Assembly (NCBI GenBank): GCA_017649705.1
Contig: JAGCGH010000008.1
Coordinates: 1 to 40,917 of the forward strand
Reading direction: 5' to 3'
DNA length: 40,917 nt
From: a bacterium
GTDB lineage: Bacteria > Auribacterota > UBA3054
Shown here in pieces: positions 16,312 to 25,164 of this stretch. Below the pieces are notes generated by a model. That model was not told where the DNA came from. It saw only the letters and a list, made by a program, of their open reading frames with translations, and did no database searches. The first letter of the stretch is position 1. Every line of letters begins with the position of its first letter. Both the position numbers and the translations under genes were made by a program.

Positions 16312-19230
16312 TTAAGCTTTGGAAAGCATGGCGGAAAGTTCGGAAAGCTTCTGCAGCTTGTCTTTCGCTTCCGCAAGTTTGGCTTTTTCTTTTTCTATGA
16401 CTTCCTGGGGAGCGTGGGCCGTGAAGCTCTCGTTCCCGAGTTTCTTTTCAAGAGTCTGGATATAGGCCGCGATCTCCTTCTGCTGCTTTTCGACTTTGGC
16501 TTTCTCCGCGGCGATGTCCACGCTGCCGTCCAGCTTCAGATAAATGGCCACGTCGCTGGTCACCTGGCAGGGCATGGCGCCGGAGGGTACCATATCCTTG
16601 TCCACGGTAAGTTCCCCGGCAGTCAGGAAACGCATGAGCGTCTCCCTCTCCCCTTCCAGGAAAGACTGCATCTCGGCGCTTTCCGGCTTCAGGATGAAGG
16701 AGGCTTTCTGCCCGGGCCCGATGTTGAAGGCGCTGCGCATGCTGCGGCCCAGCGAGATCAGCTCGTATTTTCTCATGACCATAGCCAGGCGCCTGGCGTC
16801 GCACCAGCCGCCGGAGGGCGAGGGCCATTCGGCGTTAATGAGAAGGGAGCTTTCCCCGCCGGTGATCTTCAGAAGGTTGGACCAGATCTCCTCGGTCTCG
16901 AAGGGCATCATGGGATGCAGAAGCCGGAGTGCCGTCTGCAGGACGCAGGCCAGCACCGCCTGGGTGGAGGCTTTCTTTTTGCCCTCGGATCTCAAGACCG
17001 GCTTGATGGCTTCCAGGAACCAATCGCAGAATTCGTTCCACATGAAGTCGTACATCTTGTTGGCGTATTCGTGGTAGCGGTATTCCTCGATGGAGGCGGT
17101 GACTTCCCTTACGGTCTCGTCAAGCCTGGTAAGGATCCATTCCTCGTCGGCGTTCAAAGGTTCAAAATTCCCCTGCTCCAGGGCGCTCTTCAGTTCCTTG
17201 AGGGAGAGAAGCGGCGTCTTGTCGTCCAGGTTCTGCATGGCGAAGCGGGAGGCGTTCCAGATCTTGTTGCCGAAGTTGCGGCCTATCTCGAATTTCGCGC
17301 TGGTCAGGAAAGCCAGTCCTTCTTTTTTCTGCGTCTCCTCCGCGGCCCATCTGGTGGCCATGGTCTTTTTGCAGGAGGGGCAGGAAAGCGTCTCGGCTTT
17401 CATGTTCTTTTCATTTTGTGGGAAGAGCGTCGCGCAGTGAGGGCATCTGTACTGCACCGGCACTCTCATGTCCTGGGTGTCGCTTGACATCTGCGTCATG
17501 GAGAATCTGAGGGCGTCCGCGCCGTACTGGTCGATGATGTCCTCGGGATCCACGCCGTTGCCCTTGGATTTCGACATCCTCTTTCCCATGCCGTCCAATA
17601 TAGTCACGTGGATCATGACGTTATGGAAAGGCACGCTGTGAGTGTTGAAATGCGCGGTCATGACCATTCTGGCCACCCAGAGGCTGATGATGTCGCGGTT
17701 CGTGATGAGGACGTTGTTGGGATAGAAGGTCTCGAACCTTTCGTTCTTGTCCGGCCAGCCCAAGGTGGAGTGCGGCCAAAGCGCGGAGCTGAACCAGGTG
17801 TCGAGGACGTCCTCTTCCTGCCTCACGTCGGCGCCCAAAAGCTTTTCTTCCGGCTTGAAGTTTTCGATGGAGGAGCAGAGGAGCCATTGATCGTGGTCCT
17901 CGTCGCGGCGCCAAGCTATCTCATCGCAGTTGCCGAAGCAGGACTTCAAGGCGTCCTCGTCGACGCCCTTGACGTACCAGATGGGGATCCTGTGCCCCCA
18001 CCAGAGCTGGCGGCTGATGGGCCAGTCGCGCTTTTCGCTGAGCCAGTCCAGGTAGGACTTGGCGAAACGGGGGGGATGGAACTGTATTTTTCCGCTCTTC
18101 ACGGCCGCCATGGCGGCTTCCGCCATGTCCGCCATAACGACGAACCATTGGTCGGAGAGATAGGGTTCGATGGGAGTTTTCGAGCGGTCGGAATGGCCCA
18201 CCTGGGTGGTGTAGGGTTCGGTCTTCAAAAGACAGCCGCTCTCTTCCAGGGCCTTCACGATAAGCGGGCGCGCTTTCAGGCGGTCCATGCCGGCAAACTG
18301 TCCGGCGACCTCATTCAGCGTACCGTCTGGATTGAGAATGTTTATTTCCGCCAGCTTGTTCCTCTTGCCGCAGAGATAGTCGTTGGGGTCGTGGGCGGGG
18401 GTCACTTTCACGCAGCCCGTGCCGAATTCCCTGTCCACCAGAAGCGCGTCGCCAATAATGGGGATCGCCCTGTTGACCAGGGGCAGTATGACGTTTTTGC
18501 CGATGAGATGTTTGTAGCGCTCGTCCTCGGGGTGCACGGCCACGGCGGTGTCGCCGAAAAAGGTTTCCGGTCTGGTGGTCGCGACTTCAAGGTATTCCTC
18601 GCTGCCTTCCACTTGGTACTTGAGGTGCCAGAGGTTGGATTTCACGGTCTCGTAGACCACTTCGTCGTCGGAGACGGAAGTCTGCAATTTGACGTCCCAG
18701 TTGACCAGCCTTTTGCCCCTGTAGATGAGGCCGGCTTTGAACATGGAGAGGAAGGTGGTCCTAACAGCCTTGGCGCAGACGGGGTCCAGGGTGAAGCGCA
18801 GGTTGTCCCAGTCGCAGGAGCAGCCCATGGCCCTGAGCTGCCTTAAAATGCGGCCGCCGTACTGTTCCTTCCACTGCCAGATCCTTTTCACCAGCTCTTC
18901 CCTGCCCAGGTCGTGGCGGGTCTTGCCTTCCTTTTCGAAAATGTTCTTCTCCACCACCGCCTGGGTGGCGATGCCGGCGTGGTCGGTGCCCGGCTGCCAG
19001 AGGGTTTTGCAGCCCAGCATCCTGTGATAGCGGATCTGGATGTCCTGAAGCGTGTTGTTTATGGCATGCCCAAGGTGCAGCGCGCCCGTGACGTTGGGGG
19101 GCGGCATCATTATGCAGTATGGTTCTGTTCCCGGCTTCCCCTCCCGGGGGCTGAAGCTTCCGGAGCTTTCCCAAGCCGCGTAGATTCTTTTTTCACATTC
19201 TTTCGGGTTGTACTGAGGCGCGATTTCCAT
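16312..19230 (-). CDS. valS: Valyl-tRNA synthetase with an inserted zinc ribbon
   Basis: This 972-residue class I synthetase charges tRNA-Val. It has the HIGH-type motif PPPNVTGALHLGHA (43-56), the CP1 editing domain, and the KMSKS loop GKRMSKSKGNG near residue 550. The tRNA anticodon-binding domain and a C-terminal coiled coil (EKAKVEKQQKEIAAYIQTLEK) follow. Between DTQDMRVPVQYR and the usual GRNFGNKIWNASRF there is an extra segment with CPHC and CPSC, encoded at about 17370-17450. It looks like a zinc ribbon, and I recall similar insertions in other PVC bacteria. The gene heads a long operon and has its own extended -10 promoter. Confidence 0.97.
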   Translation of the reverse strand: MEIAPQYNPKECEKRIYAAWESSGSFSPREGKPGTEPYCIMMPPPNVTGALHLGHAINNTLQDIQIRYHRMLGCKTLWQPGTDHAGIATQAVVEKNIFEKEGKTRHDLGREELVKRIWQWKEQYGGRILRQLRAMGCSCDWDNLRFTLDPVCAKAVRTTFLSMFKAGLIYRGKRLVNWDVKLQTSVSDDEVVYETVKSNLWHLKYQVEGSEEYLEVATTRPETFFGDTAVAVHPEDERYKHLIGKNVILPLVNRAIPIIGDALLVDREFGTGCVKVTPAHDPNDYLCGKRNKLAEINILNPDGTLNEVAGQFAGMDRLKARPLIVKALEESGCLLKTEPYTTQVGHSDRSKTPIEPYLSDQWFVVMADMAEAAMAAVKSGKIQFHPPRFAKSYLDWLSEKRDWPISRQLWWGHRIPIWYVKGVDEDALKSCFGNCDEIAWRRDEDHDQWLLCSSIENFKPEEKLLGADVRQEEDVLDTWFSSALWPHSTLGWPDKNERFETFYPNNVLITNRDIISLWVARMVMTAHFNTHSVPFHNVMIHVTILDGMGKRMSKSKGNGVDPEDIIDQYGADALRFSMTQMSSDTQDMRVPVQYRCPHCATLFPQNEKNMKAETLSCPSCKKTMATRWAAEETQKKEGLAFLTSAKFEIGRNFGNKIWNASRFAMQNLDDKTPLLSLKELKSALEQGNFEPLNADEEWILTRLDETVREVTASIEEYRYHEYANKMYDFMWNEFCDWFLEAIKPVLRSEGKKKASTQAVLACVLQTALRLLHPMMPFETEEIWSNLLKITGGESSLLINAEWPSPSGGWCDARRLAMVMRKYELISLGRSMRSAFNIGPGQKASFILKPESAEMQSFLEGERETLMRFLTAGELTVDKDMVPSGAMPCQVTSDVAIYLKLDGSVDIAAEKAKVEKQQKEIAAYIQTLEKKLGNESFTAHAPQEVIEKEKAKLAEAKDKLQKLSELSAMLSKA

Positions 19231-19267
19231 GTGTGTTGTCCTTAACTTAAAAAAGTATTATTTATTT

Positions 19268-19278
19268 ATTATATCAAA
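19268..19278 (-). promoter_or_regulatory. Extended -10 promoter of the valS operon
   Basis: The minus strand reads TTTGATATAAT, a TGA-TATAAT extended -10. No -35 resembling TTGACA is found at 16-18 bp. Transcription would start near 19261, giving a leader of about 30 nt. It is divergent from the promoter of the solute-binding protein gene. Confidence 0.65.
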
Positions 19279-19328
19279 TAAGGGAGGATAGGTGCGACGG
19301 TCCCCCCTTGAAGCAAAAAGCATCCCGT

Positions 19329-19339
19329 TGTGATAAAAT
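19329..19339 (+). promoter_or_regulatory. Extended -10 promoter of the solute-binding protein gene
   Basis: TGTGATAAAAT carries TGA followed by TAAAAT at 19334-19339. The predicted start of transcription is near 19346, 3 nt before the ATG at 19349, with no room for a ribosome site. This is a second candidate leaderless message. Confidence 0.55.
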
Positions 19340-19348
19340 ATAGTCACT

Positions 19349-20086
19349 ATGAAAAAATACTTATCTCTTGCTTTTTTAGCTTTTTTATTCCTTGGCTGCG
19401 TCAAGGATGAATCGACTACCCTGAGGGTCGCCGCCGCCGTGGATTCGCCGCCCTTCTCTTTCAAAATGGAAGGCAAGCTCTGCGGCTCTGACATCGACCT
19501 TGTCAAAGAGATCGCCAAAGACAGCGGCAAGGAACTTGTGTTCCTGGAGATGCGTTTCGGCGATCTTTTGGAAAGCGTCCACTCCGGCAAGGCCGACCTG
19601 GCCGTGGGCACCATCTCCATAACCCAGGAAAGGAAAAAGATCGTCGCTTTTTCCGATTCCTATTACAGGACGGGGAACGTCATAACCTCTCCTCTCGCCA
19701 GGCCGATCACCAGCACGGACGAGCTGAAAGGCAAAAAAATCGGCGTAACGCAGGGCGGCAGGGCGGTCGACATCGTCAAGCAATTCGGCGCCACCCCCGT
19801 GGAATACAGCAATTCCTGGGCCATCGCTGAAGACGTGGCCGCGGGGAAACTGGACTGCGCCCTCAACGACGGGCCCTCCGCCAGGTCCTACGCCATGGGC
19901 AAAGACGAACTCGCCATAACCTCCCCCTTCATCAGCGAAGACCATTACGGCGTGGCCTGCTCTAAAGAGAACAAATTGCTCCTGAAGGCGGTCAACAAGA
20001 CCATAAAAAGGCTGAAGAAATCCGGCGAAATGCAAAAGAGCATAGACAGCTGGACCAGATATACGGACGAGAAAATAAAGCACTAA
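19349..20086 (+). CDS. Family 3 extracellular solute-binding lipoprotein (amino-acid type)
   Basis: This 245-residue protein is a periplasmic ligand-binding domain of the polar amino-acid transporter type. The N-terminus MKKYLSLAFLAFLFLGC is a lipoprotein signal with Cys17. The SBP_bac_3 signatures are VDSPPFSFKMEGKLCGSDIDLVKEIA, DLAVGTISITQERKKIVAFSDSYY and LKGKKIGVTQGG. The ligand cannot be named. No permease or ATPase gene is adjacent, so it either works with a transporter encoded elsewhere or senses a solute. The next gene begins 22 bp later and encodes a protein with a similar first four residues (MKKY), so the two may be one transcription unit. Confidence 0.9.
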   Translation: MKKYLSLAFLAFLFLGCVKDESTTLRVAAAVDSPPFSFKMEGKLCGSDIDLVKEIAKDSGKELVFLEMRFGDLLESVHSGKADLAVGTISITQERKKIVAFSDSYYRTGNVITSPLARPITSTDELKGKKIGVTQGGRAVDIVKQFGATPVEYSNSWAIAEDVAAGKLDCALNDGPSARSYAMGKDELAITSPFISEDHYGVACSKENKLLLKAVNKTIKRLKKSGEMQKSIDSWTRYTDEKIKH

Positions 20087-20108
20087 ACAATCATTCCCGG
20101 GAACTACG

Positions 20109-23100
20109 ATGAAAAAATACTTCCCCATCCTGATATCGGCGCTTTGCGCGCTAACTGCCGCCTCTCCCCTTTTGGCGGACGGAACGAATGAAAATATGAA
20201 GATCCGCGTCGGCACCTACAACATCCAAGGCGCCTCCTGGGTGAGGCAAAACTACACCACTCTAGTTAAAGACTGCAAGGACGCCGGGCTCGACATCGTG
20301 GGCTTCCAGGAAGTCGACCGCTTCACCAAAAGAAGCCACTATCTCGACATGATGAAGGAAATGTCCATCTGCAGCAACGGGCGCTATCCCTACTACCGCT
20401 TCTCAAAAGCCATCAACTACGACGAGGGCGAATACGGCACCGGCATCTTGTCGAGCTTCCCCATCGTGTCCTTCGAAGTCATTCCGCTTCCGGGCCCCGG
20501 CGAGAGCAGGAGCCTGGGGCACGCCGTCCTCGATATCAACGGAACCCTCGTCGACTATTTCAACACGCACCTGGAATGGGCGAACGCCTCCGGCAGGATG
20601 GCCCAGCTGAAATATATCAAAGAGACTTTTGAAAACTCCGACATATGGATCTTCACGGCCGACCTGAACACCCCGAAACCCGAGGAATACGCCCCCAGCT
20701 TCCCCTTGGCCAACTACGCCAACGGTCTACTGACCAACTACATCACCAACGTGGACGGGCCAATTGACAACGTCATCTCCACCAAGAACCGCTTCATCCA
20801 GACGAATACCGGCATGGTCCAGACCGACGGCACCCATTCCGACCACAACATGCTCTGGGCCGACCTGGAGTTCCTGCCCGAACCCGCGCTTCTGGAAGAC
20901 GACGAAGGGATAAAATTTCTCGTTGACGGCGAACCCTTGAAGGGCTGGCAGACGCTGGGTTACGAAAGGATGTATTTCGATCCCGAGACCGGCGTCATGG
21001 TAAGCGAGGATTTCGACGATTTCCATTTCGAGGAATTCACCGCCTGCGGCAAATCGCTTTACCGCCTGACGGATGACAAGCCCGTGGCCTATCCCTACAT
21101 CACGGACGCCAACAAGCTCGACGTCACCGAGCCCTTGACGGACGGCGACCTGACCAATTACATCGACGGCCACGCCCACTGGTACGGCTGGCCGGAAGGA
21201 CCTGTCTGGACCATTCAGAACGGCGTTCTCGTGATAGGCGGCGTCTACACCTTGAAGGACCAGAACTTCAAACGCTTCAAGGACGAGATAAAGACCATCA
21301 TCGTCGCCCCCCAGAACCCCGAGATCAAATACGGCGGCGACTTCGGCGTCAGGACCGGCGTCATCCTTGAGAAGATCAACGCCAACGTTTTCAAAGAACT
21401 TGACAACGTCACGGCTTACATCCCGGAAAACGTGGAATTGTCCCCCAAGGCTTTCTCCGAGGGCGCCAACGTTAAGCTTTTCAGGACCTTCGGAAAAGAT
21501 CTTGCCGTGGCGCCCGCCACCGGCACCGGCTTCGTCAACGTAGGCGGCAAAACGCTTCTGAAACTGACCATCAAAGAGGAAGGCAAAGACCTCGTCCTGA
21601 AGGAAGGGCAAAAGATCGTCACGATCTACAACGACGGCGAGAAAAACAACGAGGGTGAATTCTTCTGCTCGGCCCTGAAATACAGCGAACTGCAGCCGAC
21701 CTATGAGGAAGGCATCTTCACCTTCGACGTCTGCTCCCCTGTCGGCCCGGATCAGTTCATCCCGCAGTATTCCGCCACCTACATCGTGAACATCCTCGTT
21801 CTGAACCCCGACGGCAGCGTGGCCGCCCAGGGCGCCTCGGAACAGTTCGCCGTGAAGTGCAATATTGAGCCGATAGCGGAGGAACGCACCTCCGACTTTG
21901 TCTATCTCAGCGCGGACAACTATTTGGACATTGACCTTGGCGACTCCAAGTCCGTCACCGGCTTCGGCGCGGCCTACGTCCAGGACAGCAGATACTACCA
22001 GTGGCAATTGTACGGCACCAACGACAAGAATCTGCCTTTGTGCAAGTGGGACTTCCTCGGTGAAAAGAGCGACAAGACTCCTTCCAACGAAGGCATGTAC
22101 ACCATCGAAGTGAACGGGAACAAATATCGCTACCTCAAGATCTGCACCTCGTACGCTTCCAGCAGATGGACCGCTCTCTATTCCGAGATCAAAGTGGCCG
22201 CCCACTCCGACGAATACGACGACGACGATTGGAGGAGCGACGAATCCGACCACTGGCACGTATATAAAGACAGCGACGTGGAAGTGCCCGGCACCAGGAG
22301 CGCGCACATCGCCGGCATTTGGGAAAAGGATTACGAGAGCGGCATCCAGACCAAGAGCTGCACCGTCTGCAGGAGAGTCCTCGAACAGGAAGCCCTGCCC
22401 TTCCCCTTGGTCTTCGACGCGGCCGGGACCGACGTGACCGACAAGATGACCGACGGCAGCGTAAGCTCCTACCTGGACGGCAACGCCCACTGGTATTTCA
22501 TGCCCGTAGAGCCCGTCTGGACCATCGAGCAGGGCGTGCTTGAAGTTGGCGGCATAGGAAAGCTGGAAGCCGGCCAGAACTTCGGTCGCTTCAACGACGA
22601 GATCAAAACTATCATCGTGGCCCCGCAGGATCCCAGTATCAAGTACGGCGGCGACTTCGGCATAGAGACCAACGTGGTGCTGGAGAGCATTGGCTCCGGC
22701 GCTTTCACGGGCCTCACCAACGTGAAGAAGGCCTACATCCCCGACAACGTCGAATTGGCCGCCGACGCCTTCGACGAGGGCGTTGACGTGCAGATCTTCA
22801 GAACCGCCGCCAAGAAGCTGACCGTCGCCCCCGCCACCGGCTACGGACTGGTCAACGAAGGCGGCAAGACGCTTCTGAAACTGACCATCAAGGACGGCGC
22901 GAACGACCTTACCCTTGTAGCGGGACAGAAGATCGCCATCCTCTACACCGACGGCGAAAAGCGGAACGAAGCCGGCAGTTTCTTCTGCTCTACCATCAAG
23001 TACAGCGAGACTCAGCCGACCTACGAAGGCGGTGTCTTCATCTTCGACATCTGCGCGCCCGACGGCGAGAACCAGTTCGTCCCGCAGTATGAGCTGACCT

Positions 23101-23564
23101 ACATCGCCAACGTCTACGTCTTCAACGAAGACGGTTCCATCGCGGCCCAGGGCTCGAGCGCACAGTTCGCCATCAGGTGCAACGACGAGCCGATCTTCTC
23201 CGAACGCACCGCGCGCTTCACCGAGAACAGCCCCGAGAACTTCCTCATCATCGACCTGGGCGCCAAGAAAGAACTGTCCGCCTTCAGCCTCGCCTACGGC
23301 AACTTCGACAGGTACTACCAGTGGCAGCTCTACGGCTCCAACGACAAGGATCTCCCGGTCTGCAAATGGGACTTCCTGGGCGAAAAGAACGACAAGACCA
23401 ATTCGACCGAAGGCGCCTACTCCATCAACGTGGAAGGCCAGTACCGCTACCTCAGGGTGCACACCTCGTACGCCTCCAGCAGATGGACCGCGCTTTACGC
23501 GGAAGTTTCCGTCACGGCAAACGACATCGGCGGCGACAAGCCAGAGGAAAAGAAAGGCGAATAA
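20109..23564 (+). CDS. Large secreted protein: endonuclease/exonuclease/phosphatase domain plus two duplicated LRR/discoidin-like modules
   Basis: The 1151-residue product has a signal peptide (1-23, ending LLADG). Residues 30-255 form an EEP (DNase I-like) metal-dependent hydrolase domain. Its expected active-site residues are Asn38 (TYNIQG), Glu68 (FQEVD), His154 (NTHLE), Asp185/Asn187 (TADLN), Asp220 and Asp245-His246 (HSDHN). A module of about 366 residues then occurs twice, at 334-700 and 772-1138, exactly 438 residues apart. Each copy has a BspA-like leucine-rich segment (DEIKTIIVAPQ, KYGGDFG) and a discoidin-like end (YYQWQLYG, SYASSRWTALY). The linker is acidic and has CTVC. The substrate is unknown: nucleic acid, phospholipid or a phosphorylated glycan. 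There is no PEP-CTERM tail. Confidence 0.85.
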   Translation: MKKYFPILISALCALTAASPLLADGTNENMKIRVGTYNIQGASWVRQNYTTLVKDCKDAGLDIVGFQEVDRFTKRSHYLDMMKEMSICSNGRYPYYRFSKAINYDEGEYGTGILSSFPIVSFEVIPLPGPGESRSLGHAVLDINGTLVDYFNTHLEWANASGRMAQLKYIKETFENSDIWIFTADLNTPKPEEYAPSFPLANYANGLLTNYITNVDGPIDNVISTKNRFIQTNTGMVQTDGTHSDHNMLWADLEFLPEPALLEDDEGIKFLVDGEPLKGWQTLGYERMYFDPETGVMVSEDFDDFHFEEFTACGKSLYRLTDDKPVAYPYITDANKLDVTEPLTDGDLTNYIDGHAHWYGWPEGPVWTIQNGVLVIGGVYTLKDQNFKRFKDEIKTIIVAPQNPEIKYGGDFGVRTGVILEKINANVFKELDNVTAYIPENVELSPKAFSEGANVKLFRTFGKDLAVAPATGTGFVNVGGKTLLKLTIKEEGKDLVLKEGQKIVTIYNDGEKNNEGEFFCSALKYSELQPTYEEGIFTFDVCSPVGPDQFIPQYSATYIVNILVLNPDGSVAAQGASEQFAVKCNIEPIAEERTSDFVYLSADNYLDIDLGDSKSVTGFGAAYVQDSRYYQWQLYGTNDKNLPLCKWDFLGEKSDKTPSNEGMYTIEVNGNKYRYLKICTSYASSRWTALYSEIKVAAHSDEYDDDDWRSDESDHWHVYKDSDVEVPGTRSAHIAGIWEKDYESGIQTKSCTVCRRVLEQEALPFPLVFDAAGTDVTDKMTDGSVSSYLDGNAHWYFMPVEPVWTIEQGVLEVGGIGKLEAGQNFGRFNDEIKTIIVAPQDPSIKYGGDFGIETNVVLESIGSGAFTGLTNVKKAYIPDNVELAADAFDEGVDVQIFRTAAKKLTVAPATGYGLVNEGGKTLLKLTIKDGANDLTLVAGQKIAILYTDGEKRNEAGSFFCSTIKYSETQPTYEGGVFIFDICAPDGENQFVPQYELTYIANVYVFNEDGSIAAQGSSAQFAIRCNDEPIFSERTARFTENSPENFLIIDLGAKKELSAFSLAYGNFDRYYQWQLYGSNDKDLPVCKWDFLGEKNDKTNSTEGAYSINVEGQYRYLRVHTSYASSRWTALYAEVSVTANDIGGDKPEEKKGE
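21108..23522 (+). repeat. Large in-frame duplication inside the EEP protein gene
   Basis: The segments 21108-22208 and 22422-23522 encode clearly homologous modules offset by 1314 bp. Conserved blocks at DNA level include ACGGCGGCGACTTCGGC (from 21331 and 22645). The copies differ enough to be an old duplication. Confidence 0.85.
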
Positions 23565-23582
23565 GCAAGCCAATTCAATAAT

Positions 23583-23621
23583 AAAAAAATAAGCGCGGTG
23601 AAAAGCCGCGCTTATTTTTTT
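23583..23621. terminator. Bidirectional rho-independent terminator
   Basis: A perfect 16-bp stem (23583-23598 with 23606-23621) has a 7-nt loop, a GCGCGG core and A/T runs at both ends. It lies between the convergent EEP protein gene and the flippase gene and serves both. Confidence 0.92.
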
Positions 23622-23640
23622 ACTGTTTCTCCGCGGGAAC

Positions 23641-25164
23641 TCAGCCGATCAGTTCCTTCAGCGCTTCCTTAAAGGAAAGGCGGTTGCGCAGCGCCACGAG
23701 AAGGAAATAAACGAGGACGCCCACCGCCGCCAGGGAGAATAGTTTGAAAAGTCCTTCCCAGGGCAGCAAGGCCCTGGCTGCCATAACGGCCGCGAACATC
23801 AGAAAAGCGCAGGCAAAGCTCTTCAAAAAGAAGCCCAGATCCAAAAATCTCAAGGGGGAAAAGCCGTAGCCGCGGACCTTCAGGGCGCACATGAAAAGCA
23901 AGAGAAGATAGGAAGCCAAGGAAGAGAGAGCCGTGCACCACATGCCGAGCCTGGCGGTGAAAAGCGTATTAAGGACAAGGCAGGCCAGGGCCGCGGTGAA
24001 GTTGGCCAGGAACAAAAAACGGCTGTGCCCTTTCAGGAAAATGACGTTGTGGTAAAAAGCGATCAGCTGCGACAGGAAGGCCCCTGAAAGAGGGATCAGG
24101 AAAAACCAAAGCGGCGTACTGAACTCCCCTCTCCCGGTCACGAAGCCCAGAAGGTCGTTGTGGGTGGCCAGAAGGCCGAAAAACAGAGGCAGGGCCAGGA
24201 AAAAATAAAGCCTGGCGAACCTACGGCAGATCTCGTAAACGGACTCTTTGCCGCTGCGGGAGACCGCGTCGGCCAAAAGCGGCAGCAGAGTGTAAACAAT
24301 GGGCATGCCGAGGTACTGGATCAATTGCGCGATCTTCAGGGAAGCGTCGTAGCGGCCAACGGCTCCGGCGCCGTTCTGGAAGCCCAGGATAACTTTGCCG
24401 CCCGTGCCGAAAAGCCAGTTGGAAAGTCCGAACATCATGAGAGGCGCGCCGAAGAGCAGCATGCCCTTCAATGCCTGTATGGCAGGGCCGTCCTTGGGCA
24501 GGGAGAACTCCTCGCCCTCCGGGGCGTCCTCTTTTGTTTGCTCCTCCCCGCGGCCGATGAATTCCAGCAGCGCGAAGAAAAGGCAAAGGCACAGAACGTA
24601 AAGCAATTTCACACTGAGGGAGAGCAATATGATCTCTTTCAGTCCATAGCCCTTCCTGGCCGCGAAAAGATAGGCCGCCAGGGTGAGCATGGTGAAGAAC
24701 ATCCTGATGAAGGAATGCTCCCTGATGCGCAGCCTGGAGCGGAAGCAGCCGTCCAGGAAAAGCTCGAAGGCGTTCAACAGGATAAGCGGAAGCGCCGCCT
24801 TCAAAAAGGCCACGGACGAGCTGTCCTTGATGATCTTCAGCGCGATCTCAGGGGCCAGGAGCGCCGCCGCAGCGGTCAAAACGAGGCCTGCGGTCAAAAT
24901 GAGCCCCGAGGAGAGCAGGCAGACCTTGCGGATATAGGAGGCCTTGTGATCCCCCGCCAGATAGCGGATGACGGATTGCGAGAGGCCCAGTCCCGAGAGT
25001 ATGACCGCCACGGAATAGATCTGCTCGATGAGCCCCCAGGTCCCGAAGATCTCCGTGCCGAAGGCTCCGCCCAAAATGTAGAGCAGCAAAAAGCCCCGCA
25101 GGAAATCCATCGCGTCCGAAAGGCCCCGGACGGTGACGAAAATATAATCTCTTCCGGATTTCAT
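23641..25164 (-). CDS. Polysaccharide flippase (Wzx/MATE-like, MOP superfamily)
   Basis: This 507-residue integral membrane protein has about 12-14 hydrophobic segments spread along its length. Its N-terminus has the layout of lipid-linked oligosaccharide flippases: GLSDAMDFLRGFLLLYILGG, then FGTWGLIEQIYSVAVILSGLGLSQSVIRYLAG. It would move undecaprenyl-linked glycan units across the inner membrane. A central hydrophilic loop (about 205-235, rich in Glu) splits it into two halves. The start codon overlaps the stop of the D,D-carboxypeptidase gene as ATGA. A glycosyltransferase in the same operon supports a role in surface glycan export. Exact substrate and topology are unknown. Confidence 0.85.
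   Translation of the reverse strand: MKSGRDYIFVTVRGLSDAMDFLRGFLLLYILGGAFGTEIFGTWGLIEQIYSVAVILSGLGLSQSVIRYLAGDHKASYIRKVCLLSSGLILTAGLVLTAAAALLAPEIALKIIKDSSSVAFLKAALPLILLNAFELFLDGCFRSRLRIREHSFIRMFFTMLTLAAYLFAARKGYGLKEIILLSLSVKLLYVLCLCLFFALLEFIGRGEEQTKEDAPEGEEFSLPKDGPAIQALKGMLLFGAPLMMFGLSNWLFGTGGKVILGFQNGAGAVGRYDASLKIAQLIQYLGMPIVYTLLPLLADAVSRSGKESVYEICRRFARLYFFLALPLFFGLLATHNDLLGFVTGRGEFSTPLWFFLIPLSGAFLSQLIAFYHNVIFLKGHSRFLFLANFTAALACLVLNTLFTARLGMWCTALSSLASYLLLLFMCALKVRGYGFSPLRFLDLGFFLKSFACAFLMFAAVMAARALLPWEGLFKLFSLAAVGVLVYFLLVALRNRLSFKEALKELIG

Noticed and set aside
20727..23573. A 948-codon open frame on the minus strand opposite the EEP protein gene
   Set aside because: It is a shadow of strongly C-ending codons on the coding strand. 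Its product is rich in Val, Gly, Asp and Ala with no domain or signal peptide, and the forward frame has clear motifs and a duplication.
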